A DNA stretch of 35,566 nt from a virus. Positions 6,612-13,366 of this stretch are shown here, one piece after another (the first letter of the stretch is position 1; each line of letters opens with the position of its first letter). The notes beneath the pieces were generated by a model. The model was not told the DNA's origin, made no database searches, and worked only from the letters and a program-made list of their open reading frames with translations. Made by a program: the position numbers and the translations under genes. Location of the stretch: positions 1-35,566 of IMG/VR virus record IMGVR_UViG_3300045927_000077; one strand, 5' to 3'.

Positions 6612-7355
6612 ATGACGTTACCCGCGCCCACACCGGCCAACATGACTACCTTTCGCGCGATAAAGGCCAAGCGCATTCGCGAGTTGATGGTTGAATGGGC
6701 TGAAAATTCAATTCAGCTAGGAATTGAATTGAAGGCGGCGCGCGATAGTTTTCCAAGCTTGCAGGAAACACTCACAAAGGGATTGCGGTCACGTCGTAAT
6801 TGGAAAGGGCGGCCAGGTTGGGAAAAATGGTTGAAGGCTGAAACCGGCTTAACGCTGGCCCGCGCGGCAACCTACATCCGTATTGGTGATCGCTTCGCTA
6901 ATAAGGCCGTGCGCGGTTTTGTACCAGTCAACATTTTAAAAATCTTGACGTTTGCCAGCACGCCAAAGTCGGCCGTCGATGAAATCATTGAGCGCACCAA
7001 TGCGGGCGAGCGTTTTAAGGACAAAACAGCCAAGGCCATCATCGACAAACACCGGCCATCACCCGCCAAGGCAAACGAAATCGCGCGGAAAACCGGCAAG
7101 CCGCAACTTGCTAGTGACGGTTTCTTATACCTTGGCGCCAGCCAAGAAAGCGTGAAGGAAGCCGCCGAACGCCGCACCGTGATTTACGCCGTGCGCCGCG
7201 CCATTGAAACGCTGGCCGGTGTTGAAATTACGCCAAACCAACTCATTGAATGGGCATTACCACATCAACTTTGGAACAAAAAAGAAGAAGCCGAAATAGA
7301 CGATGCCGCGCGGTGGTTGAATGCTTTGAAGGCGGCATGGAGCGTTCGCAAATGA
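6612..7355 (+). CDS. DUF3102-like DNA-associated protein
   Basis: A 247-aa protein. ATG 6612 has AGGAG 9 nt upstream. Residues 25-115 resemble DUF3102-type proteins: MVEWAENSIQLGIELKAARD, then GRPGWEKWLKAETGLTLAR with AATYIRIGDRF, an HTH-like stretch, and FVPVNILKILTFASTPKSAV. Relatives often sit near ParB-like or replication genes and are presumed to bind DNA. The C-terminal third (ERRTVIYAVRRAIETLAG) is a separate helical part without an assignment. It opens a new coupled gene group; the stop overlaps the next ATG. Confidence 0.55.
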   Translation: MTLPAPTPANMTTFRAIKAKRIRELMVEWAENSIQLGIELKAARDSFPSLQETLTKGLRSRRNWKGRPGWEKWLKAETGLTLARAATYIRIGDRFANKAVRGFVPVNILKILTFASTPKSAVDEIIERTNAGERFKDKTAKAIIDKHRPSPAKANEIARKTGKPQLASDGFLYLGASQESVKEAAERRTVIYAVRRAIETLAGVEITPNQLIEWALPHQLWNKKEEAEIDDAARWLNALKAAWSVRK

Positions 7356-7849
7356 CCGCGCCACAACTCATTGAGTGCGTGCGGTCAGTTTTGAAACTGC
7401 AACGCCGCACCGGACAAACAACCAAAAACGGCGCCGTGATTTTGGCTATGAAGAAAATCGAGGACAAAGGCGGGCCAACCAAATTCGGCATCGGCGCGGC
7501 GGCCATGCGCATGGCGCTACATCACATTATTGGAACTGAGGTAACCCGCCAATTCAAGGCGCCGCTCTCCGAACATGCCGCCGAATATGTTTTGCCGAAA
7601 AGCGCGCCGGCCGAGATTGTTGCGGCATTCGGCAAAATTCCGGAATGGATCGCGATCGATGAAGGAGGCGATGCGCTTTGGATTTATGCGCTGAAAGCCC
7701 GCCCCGAACATTGGTTAGCAAACGCACGCTTGAAGGATCGCAAAGCGCAACAAACCATCGCCAAAGCAAACTTCAGCATGGACATTGCGCGGCTACTTAT
7801 GGCGCACGGTTATTCATCATTGGGATCGCTATTCGCAACAAAGGCGTGA
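7352..7849 (+). CDS. Hypothetical protein
   Basis: A 165-aa protein coupled to the previous gene by ATGA at 7352. The N-terminus is basic and helical (LIECVRSVLKLQRRTGQTT), followed by an Ala/Met-rich stretch (GIGAAAMRMALHHIIG) and a C-terminal part with tryptophans (EWIAIDEGGDALWIYALKA). No known motif is visible. The frame extends upstream to 7250 but that portion overlaps the previous gene. The role is unknown, within an early accessory block. Confidence 0.65.
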   Translation: MTAPQLIECVRSVLKLQRRTGQTTKNGAVILAMKKIEDKGGPTKFGIGAAAMRMALHHIIGTEVTRQFKAPLSEHAAEYVLPKSAPAEIVAAFGKIPEWIAIDEGGDALWIYALKARPEHWLANARLKDRKAQQTIAKANFSMDIARLLMAHGYSSLGSLFATKA

Positions 7850-7854
7850 GTGTT

Positions 7855-8316
7855 ATGGAAATGTATCAAGTGGATTTCCAAGCGCATTTCCAGAACGTAG
7901 CCGATATTGGCACGATGTTGGTGTGTGCTTCCGGGCAAGATGCCGCCGGCGATGTGGTGTTGGCGTGGTTGGATTTGCCGCGCTCCAAAACAATCTTGAA
8001 GGTAACGCGGGTCAAACCAAGTATTTACCAACTCCAGCGCCGCAGCGTTTCCAAATACACAGAAAACGCAAGCGTGCGCGTAACCCACCGTGAGCCACCG
8101 CCGCCGCTAAACAAATTCAATATTTCGATTTCGGCGGTTGTAACCGGTCATTCCGAACAACACGCTTTGCGAAAGGTCGGTGGTTCGGTGCTGGCGCGCG
8201 TTGGAGCTCCACACTCCAAGCCGCCGGTGGCGCTGGCGATTGAATGCAACTTGGTTGAACCGCAACGAAAATTGAAAGTGCTTGAACAAGTGGAACTTTA
8301 CAAAGCGCGCATTTAG
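7855..8316 (+). CDS. Hypothetical protein
   Basis: A 153-aa protein starting MEMYQVDFQAHFQNVADIG, 5 bases after the previous stop. It looks mainly beta (FNISISAVVTGHSEQHA, VALAIECNLVEPQ) and contains a PPPPL turn near the middle. No transmembrane segment, cysteine cluster or enzyme motif is visible, and no family is recognised. It is followed by an ideal AGGAGG site for the next gene. Confidence 0.65.
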   Translation: MEMYQVDFQAHFQNVADIGTMLVCASGQDAAGDVVLAWLDLPRSKTILKVTRVKPSIYQLQRRSVSKYTENASVRVTHREPPPPLNKFNISISAVVTGHSEQHALRKVGGSVLARVGAPHSKPPVALAIECNLVEPQRKLKVLEQVELYKARI

Positions 8317-8327
8317 GAGGTCGCACC

Positions 8328-8705
8328 ATGACAAACACCGACACCAACGGAAATGGAAATGGATTGCCGCCCGAACGCGCCGCACTGGCGGAAGCAAGCG
8401 GCAAGGCGTTCGCCTTGCAGTATCAAACCGTGGCGCATGAACGCGATGACCTGGCCGCGCAATTGGCCAAGGTGAAAACCGATTTGGCGCTTGCGATGGT
8501 CGCCAACGAAGCGATGAAATCCGAAATCACGCGCATGGAAAGCCGCATGAATGACTTAACGGCGGTGCGTGACGAAGCCGTGGCCTATCGCGCCCACTAT
8601 GAAGCTTGGTTTTCGCAACTTGACGCACAATGCCGCGCGTTCAAGCCGCCGGCGGTGCCGTTGATCCGCGACATTCAGAGCGACAACGATAGCGGCATGG
8701 GTTGA
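8328..8705 (+). CDS. Coiled-coil hypothetical protein
   Basis: A 125-aa protein with an Asn/Gly-rich N-terminus (TDTNGNGNG) followed by a long heptad-patterned helix at about residues 25-90 (ERDDLAAQLAKVKTDLALAM, SEITRMESRMNDLTAVRDEA). It ends in a Pro-containing tail. ATG 8328 is preceded by AGGAGG, the best ribosome site in the early block, suggesting abundant expression. The coiled coil implies oligomerisation. No specific function is recognised. Confidence 0.65.
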   Translation: MTNTDTNGNGNGLPPERAALAEASGKAFALQYQTVAHERDDLAAQLAKVKTDLALAMVANEAMKSEITRMESRMNDLTAVRDEAVAYRAHYEAWFSQLDAQCRAFKPPAVPLIRDIQSDNDSGMG

Positions 8706-8708
8706 TCC

Positions 8709-8906
8709 ATGTGGCTTTCCGACGAAGAAGCCAGGCACCAATTTTGTCCGTTGTTGTTGGCCGCGCCAAAAATTGAACGTCCGGAATGCCGGGCTTCTGA
8801 TTGCATGATGTGGCGTAGCAAAAAGTTTTGGCACGCCGGCGAACATCGCTTTCTTGGCCACTGTGGCTTGGCCAACGAACCAGATGAAAACCTGGATTTT
8901 TTTTGA
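8709..8906 (+). CDS. Small cysteine-containing protein
   Basis: A 65-aa ORF with four Cys (FCPLLL, PECRASDCMMW, GHCGLANEP) arranged like short phage proteins that bind a metal and end in a CGLA-x-EP motif. It starts 3 bases after the previous stop, and its TGA overlaps the ATG of the next gene. Function is unknown. Confidence 0.6.
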   Translation: MWLSDEEARHQFCPLLLAAPKIERPECRASDCMMWRSKKFWHAGEHRFLGHCGLANEPDENLDFF

Positions 8907-9418
8907 TGCGCCCCGCATTGGCCATTGCGGCGCTTGTCTTGTTGGCCGGCCCGGCATGGTCGGCCGATCGATGCTTGTCCAAATCGGAAGCGCGCAAGCT
9001 ATGGCCCGATCGGCATTTGTATTGGATCAATCTTGGCGGCCAACGCTGTTGGACAAACCGCCGAGGCGGCCGGCGCGCGGCGGTGGTGCGGGTTACACCA
9101 TTACGCGGAACTCAGGACACACCATCGCCGCCGCCGCTGCCGTTCATCCTGCCGCCGGCCGATATCGCCACCGCACCACCGCCGCGCCTTGCCATGTCCG
9201 ATCGGTGGGAATGGATGATGGAAGCCCGCGCGGCGCTGCACGATGAAGCCGAACCGCCAGCGCCACCGCCCGGCCCGATCTATTCCACGTTTGCCGGCGC
9301 CGAGCCGGACGTGTGGCCGGCGCCGCCTAGCAATAGCGATGCCGCCTGGATGGTGCTTTTGTTCGGCTTGGCCGCGGTGGAAGCCGTGCTGTTTTGGAAG
9401 GTTGTGCAGCAAAAGTAG
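8906..9418 (+). CDS. Exported proline-rich protein with C-terminal membrane anchor
   Basis: A 170-aa protein with a clear Sec signal peptide (RPALAIAALVLLAGPAWSA, cleavage after WSA-D). A short conserved domain follows (RCLSKSEARKLWPDRHLYWI ... GGQRCW) with two cysteines, likely disulfide-linked. Then come long Pro-rich stretches (PPPLPFILPPAD, PPAPPPGP) and a terminal transmembrane helix (AAWMVLLFGLAAVEAVLFW). The layout suggests a periplasmic domain tethered to the inner membrane by a flexible spacer. Short CLSK..AR..WP..HLYW proteins recur in rhizobial genomes and prophages, usually unannotated. A superinfection-exclusion or envelope role is possible given its place next to the integration genes. 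The start ATG 8906 shares a base with the previous TGA; TTG at 8903 is an alternative. Confidence 0.7.
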   Translation: MRPALAIAALVLLAGPAWSADRCLSKSEARKLWPDRHLYWINLGGQRCWTNRRGGRRAAVVRVTPLRGTQDTPSPPPLPFILPPADIATAPPPRLAMSDRWEWMMEARAALHDEAEPPAPPPGPIYSTFAGAEPDVWPAPPSNSDAAWMVLLFGLAAVEAVLFWKVVQQK

Positions 9419-9422
9419 GGTG

Positions 9423-9437
9423 TTGCCATTTTGGCAA
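9423..9437. promoter_or_regulatory. Perfect 6-bp inverted repeat before the integration genes
   Basis: TTGCCA-TTT-TGGCAA lies between the stop of the membrane-anchored protein and the start of the RQRD-type ORF. Its symmetry and position suit an operator or recombination-factor site. It could also be a weak hairpin, but there is no T tract. Confidence 0.35.
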
Positions 9438-9451
9438 ATCAGATAAACATC

Positions 9452-9670
9452 ATGCCGCGTGGCCCGTGCAACTTCCGACAACGCGACCTTGAAGCAACCA
9501 TTAGGGCGTTGCTGGCCGTTGGCGTGCCGCGTGAACACGTGCGGGTTGAATTTGGCAAGGATGGCAAGCCGATTGTTTCCAGTAGTCCGCCAATTCAACC
9601 GGCCCAACCAACGGGGAAAGCATCGGCATGGCTACCAAAGCAAAAGCCAAAAACCTACCGTGGCGCGTAA
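9452..9670 (+). CDS. Short RQRD-type ORF preceding the integrase (excisionase candidate)
   Basis: A 72-aa protein, MPRGPCNFRQRDLEATIRAL then GVPREHVRVEFGKDGKPIV. This FRQRD...A..A.GV..V.V..DGK.IV pattern belongs to small ORFs found directly before tyrosine integrases across rhizobial phages and islands. Its last 43 bases overlap the integrase. It may be a recombination directionality factor, but it lacks the classic winged-helix excisionase motif. I chose ATG 9452 because homology begins there; TTG 9431 lies upstream inside the palindrome region. Confidence 0.6.
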   Translation: MPRGPCNFRQRDLEATIRALLAVGVPREHVRVEFGKDGKPIVSSSPPIQPAQPTGKASAWLPKQKPKTYRGA

Positions 9671-10773
9671 ATGGGATTGTCGATCGGTACGGTGCGGTTC
9701 GCTATTACTTCCGCTTGCCCGGCCAAAAGCCGGTGCGGCTACCGGACAACCCGCGTTCGCTGGAATTTTTGAAGGCGTATGAAATCGCCCGCGGCCGGTT
9801 GGCCGAATTGCCGGCGCCCAAACGAAAGCCGATCGGCGCCGCCCGCGTGGCGGCCGGTTCGTTGTCGGATACCATCGTCAAGTTCTACGCCGGGGAAGCC
9901 TTCACCACGCTTGGCGCCGCACATCAAAACCGCCACCGCCAAGTGCTAGAAAAATTCCGCACCGAAATCACGGAAGATGACGTGCCGCGCGGCGAAGCCA
10001 ACTTGGTTGAGCTAACCCGGCCGTTCGTGCGGCAATGCCTTGGCTTCATCGAAAGCTATCACCGCCGCCGCCATCTGTTGAATGCGTTGCGGGCGTTGTG
10101 CGCGTTCGCCGTTGACGAAACCATGATCGATGCCAACCCGTGCGATGGCATCCGGCTTGGCAAGAAACCCAAGACGGAAGGCTTTGCAACGTGGCCGGCG
10201 GAAGCGATTGACCGCTACCGCGCGCATTGGCCGATCGGCACCATGCAAAGGCTGGCGTTGGAAGTTCTGTTTAACACCGCGTTGCGGCGTTCCGATGCGG
10301 TGCGGCTTGGTCCCGAACATATCCGCGCCGGCAAATTTTCCATTCAACCGATCAAGACCAAGAACACTACCGGCGTTTGGGTCACCGCGCCGATCCATGA
10401 AGATTTGCAAGCCGCGATTGATGCCATGCCGGCGGCCGGCGCAACGTTCCTGCAAACCTCATTCGGCAAGCCATTCACCGTGGCCGGGTTTGGCAATTGG
10501 TTCCGCGATCAAGTTGACGCCGCCGGCTTGCACGGGCTTTCGGCGCATGGCGTGCGCAAGGGAAGCCTTACCGAATTGGCCATGCGCGGCGCCAACGCCA
10601 ACACGTTGATGGCATTCGGTGGTCACACCGACATTCGCGAAGCGCAAATCTATACCGCCGCCGCCGATCGCGTTCGGCTAGGTGCGGAAGCCGCGCGGTT
10701 GATGGCCAACAATCCGCAAAAAGTTACAAACTTTGAGCGTGCGCGCCGTTTGAAAGTTACAAACTCCAAGTAA
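9628..10773 (+). CDS. int: Tyrosine-type phage integrase
   Basis: A 381-aa integrase with an intact catalytic set: Arg220 (NTALRRSDAVRL), Lys243 or Lys245 (IKTKNT), His307 and Arg310 (SAHGVRKG), His333 (GGHTDIREA) and nucleophile Tyr342 (QIYTAA). The N-terminal ~75 residues form a small basic domain fitting arm-site binding (RYYFRLPGQKPVRLP). Residues ~80-175 form the core-binding SAM-like domain. The C-terminus carries two copies of KVTN (QKVTNF, LKVTNSK). They are encoded by two copies of the DNA repeat AAAGTTACAAAC, so the gene end doubles as part of attP. The enzyme should integrate and, with a partner, excise the prophage. A tRNA-like core follows 20 bases after the stop. Confidence 0.93.
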   Translation: MATKAKAKNLPWRVNGIVDRYGAVRYYFRLPGQKPVRLPDNPRSLEFLKAYEIARGRLAELPAPKRKPIGAARVAAGSLSDTIVKFYAGEAFTTLGAAHQNRHRQVLEKFRTEITEDDVPRGEANLVELTRPFVRQCLGFIESYHRRRHLLNALRALCAFAVDETMIDANPCDGIRLGKKPKTEGFATWPAEAIDRYRAHWPIGTMQRLALEVLFNTALRRSDAVRLGPEHIRAGKFSIQPIKTKNTTGVWVTAPIHEDLQAAIDAMPAAGATFLQTSFGKPFTVAGFGNWFRDQVDAAGLHGLSAHGVRKGSLTELAMRGANANTLMAFGGHTDIREAQIYTAAADRVRLGAEAARLMANNPQKVTNFERARRLKVTNSK

Positions 10774-10904
10774 GTCAATCACTTAGAAGGCCATTGGCGG
10801 GAGCGACGGAAAGCCTAGTAGAAAGCAAAATCAATGGCTTGCGACTTACAAACAAAACAAAACGCGCACTGAATGGATTAGACAATTTGCCGAAAGTTAC
10901 AACC
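10720..10904 (+). other. Putative attP: tRNA-like core flanked by four arm-type repeats
   Basis: Directly downstream of and partly inside the integrase gene are four same-direction copies of one motif: AAAGTTACAAAC at 10720 and 10753 (exact), GACTTACAAAC at 10843 (partial) and AAAGTTACAACC at 10893. Between the second and third copies sits TGGCGGGAGCGACGG (10795-10809). Its complement, CCGTCGCTCCCGCCA, reads like the T-stem edge, acceptor stem and CCA of a tRNA 3' end. Two arm sites on each side of a tRNA-like core is the expected architecture for a tyrosine integrase attP. The remaining sequence to 11016 shows no convincing gene. Confidence 0.6.
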
Positions 10905-11016
10905 TTTTTTCGGCAGAAAAACGCGGCGGTGTACCCACAGCGCCGCGCTAGGTGGTCGGTCGCGATCCTAACACCATCGCGGCCGGCCGCCTCAAAACGA
11001 AAGGCGTTAACAGCCA

Positions 11017-11166
11017 ATGAGCCGAGATCGTCCGCCGCCGCAGCGACCGGGCTACCGATGGGAATGGCGTGATGGATGCCGCTGTGAGTTCTGCTTGTGG
11101 AAGGGCAACTGCCGTGGCGAGAATACGCCGCACTGGATCGAAGTGAAGGACATTATCAGCCAATGA
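11017..11166 (+). CDS. Very small cysteine-rich protein (accessory)
   Basis: A 49-aa ORF reads MSRDRPPPQRPGYRWEWRDG then CRCEFCLWKGNCRG and a short helical end. Four Cys within 12 residues suggest a zinc knuckle. Its TGA overlaps the next ATG (ATGA), and both genes share the same bases, CAGCC, just before their starts. A weak AAAGG lies 12 nt upstream. It sits just after attP, where cargo genes are often carried. Not recognised. Confidence 0.5.
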   Translation: MSRDRPPPQRPGYRWEWRDGCRCEFCLWKGNCRGENTPHWIEVKDIISQ

Positions 11167-11381
11167 GGGAACCAACTTGCAAGCTCTGCAATGACACTGG
11201 CGAACAGCGGTATTGGGAAGGCCGATGGCGCGACGAGCGGGCAGAGAACGAGCGGTTACGGGCGGACTGTCGCCGCCTCGTTGCTCACTGGAACGAGTTT
11301 GGACCAGAGCACGGGTTCGAGGAATTGATCGAGGGCGTTAGCCGGCGCCTTAATGGTGAGTCCGAGAAACAGCCATCATAG
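11163..11381 (+). CDS. Small coiled-coil protein with Cys pair (accessory)
   Basis: A 72-aa protein: an N-terminal CKLCNDTG pair (half of a zinc-ribbon or DnaJ-type CxxCxGxG motif), a charged helix (RDERAENERLRADCRRLVAH) and an acidic end (EELIEGVSRRLNGE). Codon use departs from the rest of the phage: GAG and CGG dominate, where neighbours use GAA and CGC. One of only two GANTC sites I found in the window is here (11358). This points to recent acquisition. It is coupled to the 49-aa gene as a two-gene cargo unit. Function is unknown. Confidence 0.6.
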   Translation: MREPTCKLCNDTGEQRYWEGRWRDERAENERLRADCRRLVAHWNEFGPEHGFEELIEGVSRRLNGESEKQPS

Positions 11382-11625
11382 AAAAAATGATTTGCGCAAC
11401 TTTGTTTCTTTTTTCGTCCAACGTTCATCGTGCTTTCTAAAAATGCGAAGTTTGAAACCGCGCGCGCCGCTTCAATGTTCATCGCGTTAGAACGCCACCA
11501 AACTTTGCGCGGCGTTCGTTTGATCCAATGTTGATGCGGCTTGCGCAAAGCAAACCGCGCCGATTTGCAAAATCCGAAAAACCGGTTTGCTAACCTTGCT
11601 TGGTCAACAGCAAGGCGAGGCCAAC
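11382..11625. repeat. Non-coding gap with three imperfect direct repeats at ~53-bp spacing
   Basis: No ORF is supported here. Three copies of a 12-base motif occur in one orientation: CAACGTTCATCG (11419), CAATGTTCATCG (11473) and CAATGTTGATGC (11526), spaced 54 and 53 bases, close to five helical turns. Between them recur short GCGCAAA/TTTGCGC elements, including the dyad CTTTGCGC...GCGCAAAG around 11504-11550. A GAAAAAA...TTTTTTC arrangement at 11381-11415 could act as a terminator for the cargo genes. The pattern suits protein-binding iterons of an origin, a partition site or an operator array. Confidence 0.5.
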
Positions 11626-11823
11626 ATGGTTTGCGATATTTATTTTCACGATGAAGCGCCGCGGATCGGATGCGGCTGGCGCCGCTGCATCATCAAGATC
11701 GGATCGGTTTGGACGGTGATCACCGAAAAGGCAACCGGCAAGCGTGTCCGGCTAACAACCGCATCCGTGATCTGCCTGCAAGTCAAACGCGCTGAACACT
11801 CAGAGCCGCCGCCAAGTTTGTAG
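11626..11823 (+). CDS. Small beta-rich hypothetical protein
   Basis: A 65-aa ORF with ATG 11626 preceded by AAGGCGAGG. The sequence (VCDIYFHDEAPRIG, CIIKIGSVWTVITEK, TTASVICLQVKRAE) predicts a small beta fold with three cysteines. It is the last plus-strand gene and overlaps the end of a convergent membrane-peptide gene by 24 bases. No family is recognised. The repeat array just upstream may control it. Confidence 0.55.
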   Translation: MVCDIYFHDEAPRIGCGWRRCIIKIGSVWTVITEKATGKRVRLTTASVICLQVKRAEHSEPPPSL

Positions 11824-11907
11824 CTTTCGCAGAATAAAATAAGCCACCACACCAAAAACGGCGATTTCCGCCAACGCGATCGCCAGCACAAGTAGGGTTT
11901 CGTTCAT
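11800..11907 (-). CDS. 35-aa single-span membrane peptide
   Basis: MNETLLVLAIALAEIAVFGV then VAYFILRKLQTWRRL: one hydrophobic helix followed by a basic tail, which places the C-terminus in the cytoplasm. ATG 11907 follows GCGGAA. It is the last gene of the long leftward unit, two genes after the endolysin, so it may belong to the lysis cassette (holin or holin-inhibitor size). The 3' end overlaps the convergent plus gene. The call rests on hydrophobicity and position. Confidence 0.5.
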   Translation of the reverse strand: MNETLLVLAIALAEIAVFGVVAYFILRKLQTWRRL

Positions 11908-11921
11908 TTCCGCGCTGAACA

Positions 11922-12143
11922 CTAACGGATGACGGCAATGGGCATGGGCAACCCGAACAACAACGCCACTAACATATAAAGCCCGACCAGCGCAACGATG
12001 CCGATATAAAGTTTTTGCACCACATCGGGGACCGGGAAGCCGATCCAATTGCAAAACCACAGGATGATTGCGCCCACCAAAAGAAAGATCGCAACCACGA
12101 TTGCGACATTGATCAAGCCAAGAATGATGCCAGCAAGTGACAT
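11922..12143 (-). CDS. Small two-span membrane protein
   Basis: A 73-aa protein with two long hydrophobic segments, LINVAIVVAIFLLVGAIIL and LYIGIVALVGLYMLVALLFG, joined by a short NWIGFPVPDVVQK loop. A GGGAGGAAACC ribosome site precedes ATG 12143, 13 bases after the endolysin stop. Two spans and this position are compatible with a class II-type holin, but an upstream single-span protein is an equal candidate. Similar short membrane proteins of unknown role are common in rhizobial prophages. Confidence 0.65.
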   Translation of the reverse strand: MSLAGIILGLINVAIVVAIFLLVGAIILWFCNWIGFPVPDVVQKLYIGIVALVGLYMLVALLFGLPMPIAVIR

Positions 12144-12156
12144 GGTTTCCTCCCGA

Positions 12157-12792
12157 TTACGTGCTTAGCCAGCCTTCATCGTAAGGCACGCCGGCCCAAT
12201 CGGCGGCCAGTTGTTGGGCCGTGCCATCGTAGGCGTTCAAGTCCACCGGCGGTTCGATGCCGATCACTTCGCCCTGGTCGGTGTATTGCCAGCCCCACCA
12301 CTTCGACCAGCCCGGCGGCAAAGTTGGCTGTTCGGCATTGGTGTAGTGCGCCAGCCAAAGCCGATAGCGCGATAGCCGTTCGTTCGGCTTGCCGTTCAAG
12401 GCTTCCTTCAAGACGTGGCCGGAATACAGAACCGGCGAACGTTCCAACACTTGGCCAACGCCTTCCATCCATTGCGCGGCATCATCGGCGGACACGCCGG
12501 CATCTTCCCAATCAAGCGCGAACAGTGTGAAATCATCGGCCACTTCCACGCATTGGGTTAGAAAAAAATCCACTTGTTGTTCGATGTTGCCGGGCCGGAT
12601 GAAATGATAAAGCCCCCATTTCATGCCGGCTTCTTTGGCTAGGTGAAAGCGCGCGGCAACCTTGTCGTCAACGTAGCCGGTGCCTTCGGTGCATTTGTGG
12701 ATCACGCCAACGATGCCGGCTTCCTTCGCCGGCACCAACGATTGCGGGATTGTGTTCCAGTGCGATAGGTCGATGAAGGCTGGTTTGAGCAT
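12157..12792 (-). CDS. GH25 lysozyme (endolysin)
   Basis: A 211-aa protein spanning a full glycoside hydrolase family 25 domain: FIDLSHWN with Asp8, GVIHKCTEGTGYVD, WGLYHFIRPG, FALDWED with Asp94 and Glu96 (the family's DxE), YSGHVLKEAL, LWLAHYTN, and a closing WGWQYTDQGEVIGI / DLNAYDG block. GH25 enzymes cleave the beta-1,4 MurNAc-GlcNAc bond of peptidoglycan. There is no signal peptide and no wall-binding domain, so it needs a holin to reach the wall. I chose ATG 12792, directly before the fold's first strand. Confidence 0.92.
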   Translation of the reverse strand: MLKPAFIDLSHWNTIPQSLVPAKEAGIVGVIHKCTEGTGYVDDKVAARFHLAKEAGMKWGLYHFIRPGNIEQQVDFFLTQCVEVADDFTLFALDWEDAGVSADDAAQWMEGVGQVLERSPVLYSGHVLKEALNGKPNERLSRYRLWLAHYTNAEQPTLPPGWSKWWGWQYTDQGEVIGIEPPVDLNAYDGTAQQLAADWAGVPYDEGWLST

Positions 12793-12797
12793 TGGCG

Positions 12798-13031
12798 CTA
12801 TTCCTGTTTTTGCTGTTGGTAGTGCGGCACGCATGCGCGCATTAAGTCGCGCATGTTTTCGTGGCTTTGCGCCATGATTTCATGCAGGAACCAAAGTGCG
12901 GCACTAATGCCGATGACGTTGAGAATGACGATGCCAAGCAACCACGGTTGTTGCTGCAAGCCGGCCACAACATCTTCCGCAACTTGCCCGGCCGCTTGCA
13001 CGCTTGATTGAGGACGATTTTCGTTCGGCAT
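12798..13031 (-). CDS. Single-span membrane protein, holin candidate
   Basis: A 77-aa protein: a polar Gln-rich N-terminus (QSSVQAAGQVAEDVVAGLQ), one transmembrane helix (WLLGIVILNVIGISAALWFL) and a charged helical C-terminus (MAQSHENMRDLMRACVPHY). ATG 13031 follows GGAGAATAAAAA. It ends 5 bases before the endolysin start, the usual holin place. The topology is unlike lambda S but similar to small proteins next to endolysins in alphaproteobacterial phages. Holin function is inferred. Confidence 0.6.
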   Translation of the reverse strand: MPNENRPQSSVQAAGQVAEDVVAGLQQQPWLLGIVILNVIGISAALWFLHEIMAQSHENMRDLMRACVPHYQQQKQE

Positions 13032-13042
13032 TTTTTATTCTC

Positions 13043-13366
13043 CTAACATTGCGGGTTCCATTTCAGTGCGGCGTTGCGTGACCGCAAGTACGCATCAATT
13101 CCAAGCCGCATCCCGCGCGCCGCCCTTTCCGGTTGTTGCGTGTGATCGCGCATCCAGGTTGCCCATAGGGCTTCCAAGTGATTTTCCAAAGCATCGTTCA
13201 AGCCGTGCAGCATCATCTTCCGCACTTGCTCGCGGGTTTCATCATCCATGCAAAAATCTTCCGGCAAAAACTTATCGTTATCCAAAAACGGTGGCCCCAA
13301 TGGTTGCGAACGCGGTTCGGTGCAACAGGTCAGCACCGCGGCAAGCAACAGCGTGGCCGGTTTCAT
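13043..13366 (-). CDS. Putative lipoprotein
   Basis: A 107-aa protein starting MKPATLLLAAVLTCC, a short signal peptide ending in two cysteines, resembling a lipobox although the -1 residue is Thr rather than Gly/Ala. The mature part is helical and acidic (FCMDDETREQVRKMMLHGL, LENHLEALWATWM), with a terminal Cys. It lies in the lysis block and could be an outer-membrane spanin-like or exclusion lipoprotein. No paired inner-membrane spanin is seen. The start overlaps the upstream stop as ATGA. Confidence 0.6.
   Translation of the reverse strand: MKPATLLLAAVLTCCTEPRSQPLGPPFLDNDKFLPEDFCMDDETREQVRKMMLHGLNDALENHLEALWATWMRDHTQQPERAARGMRLGIDAYLRSRNAALKWNPQC

Noticed and set aside
10794-11072. Plus-strand frame beginning TTG right after the integrase
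   Set aside because: It overlaps the putative attP core and arm repeats, has no ribosome site, and reads like translated repeats (LPKVTTF).
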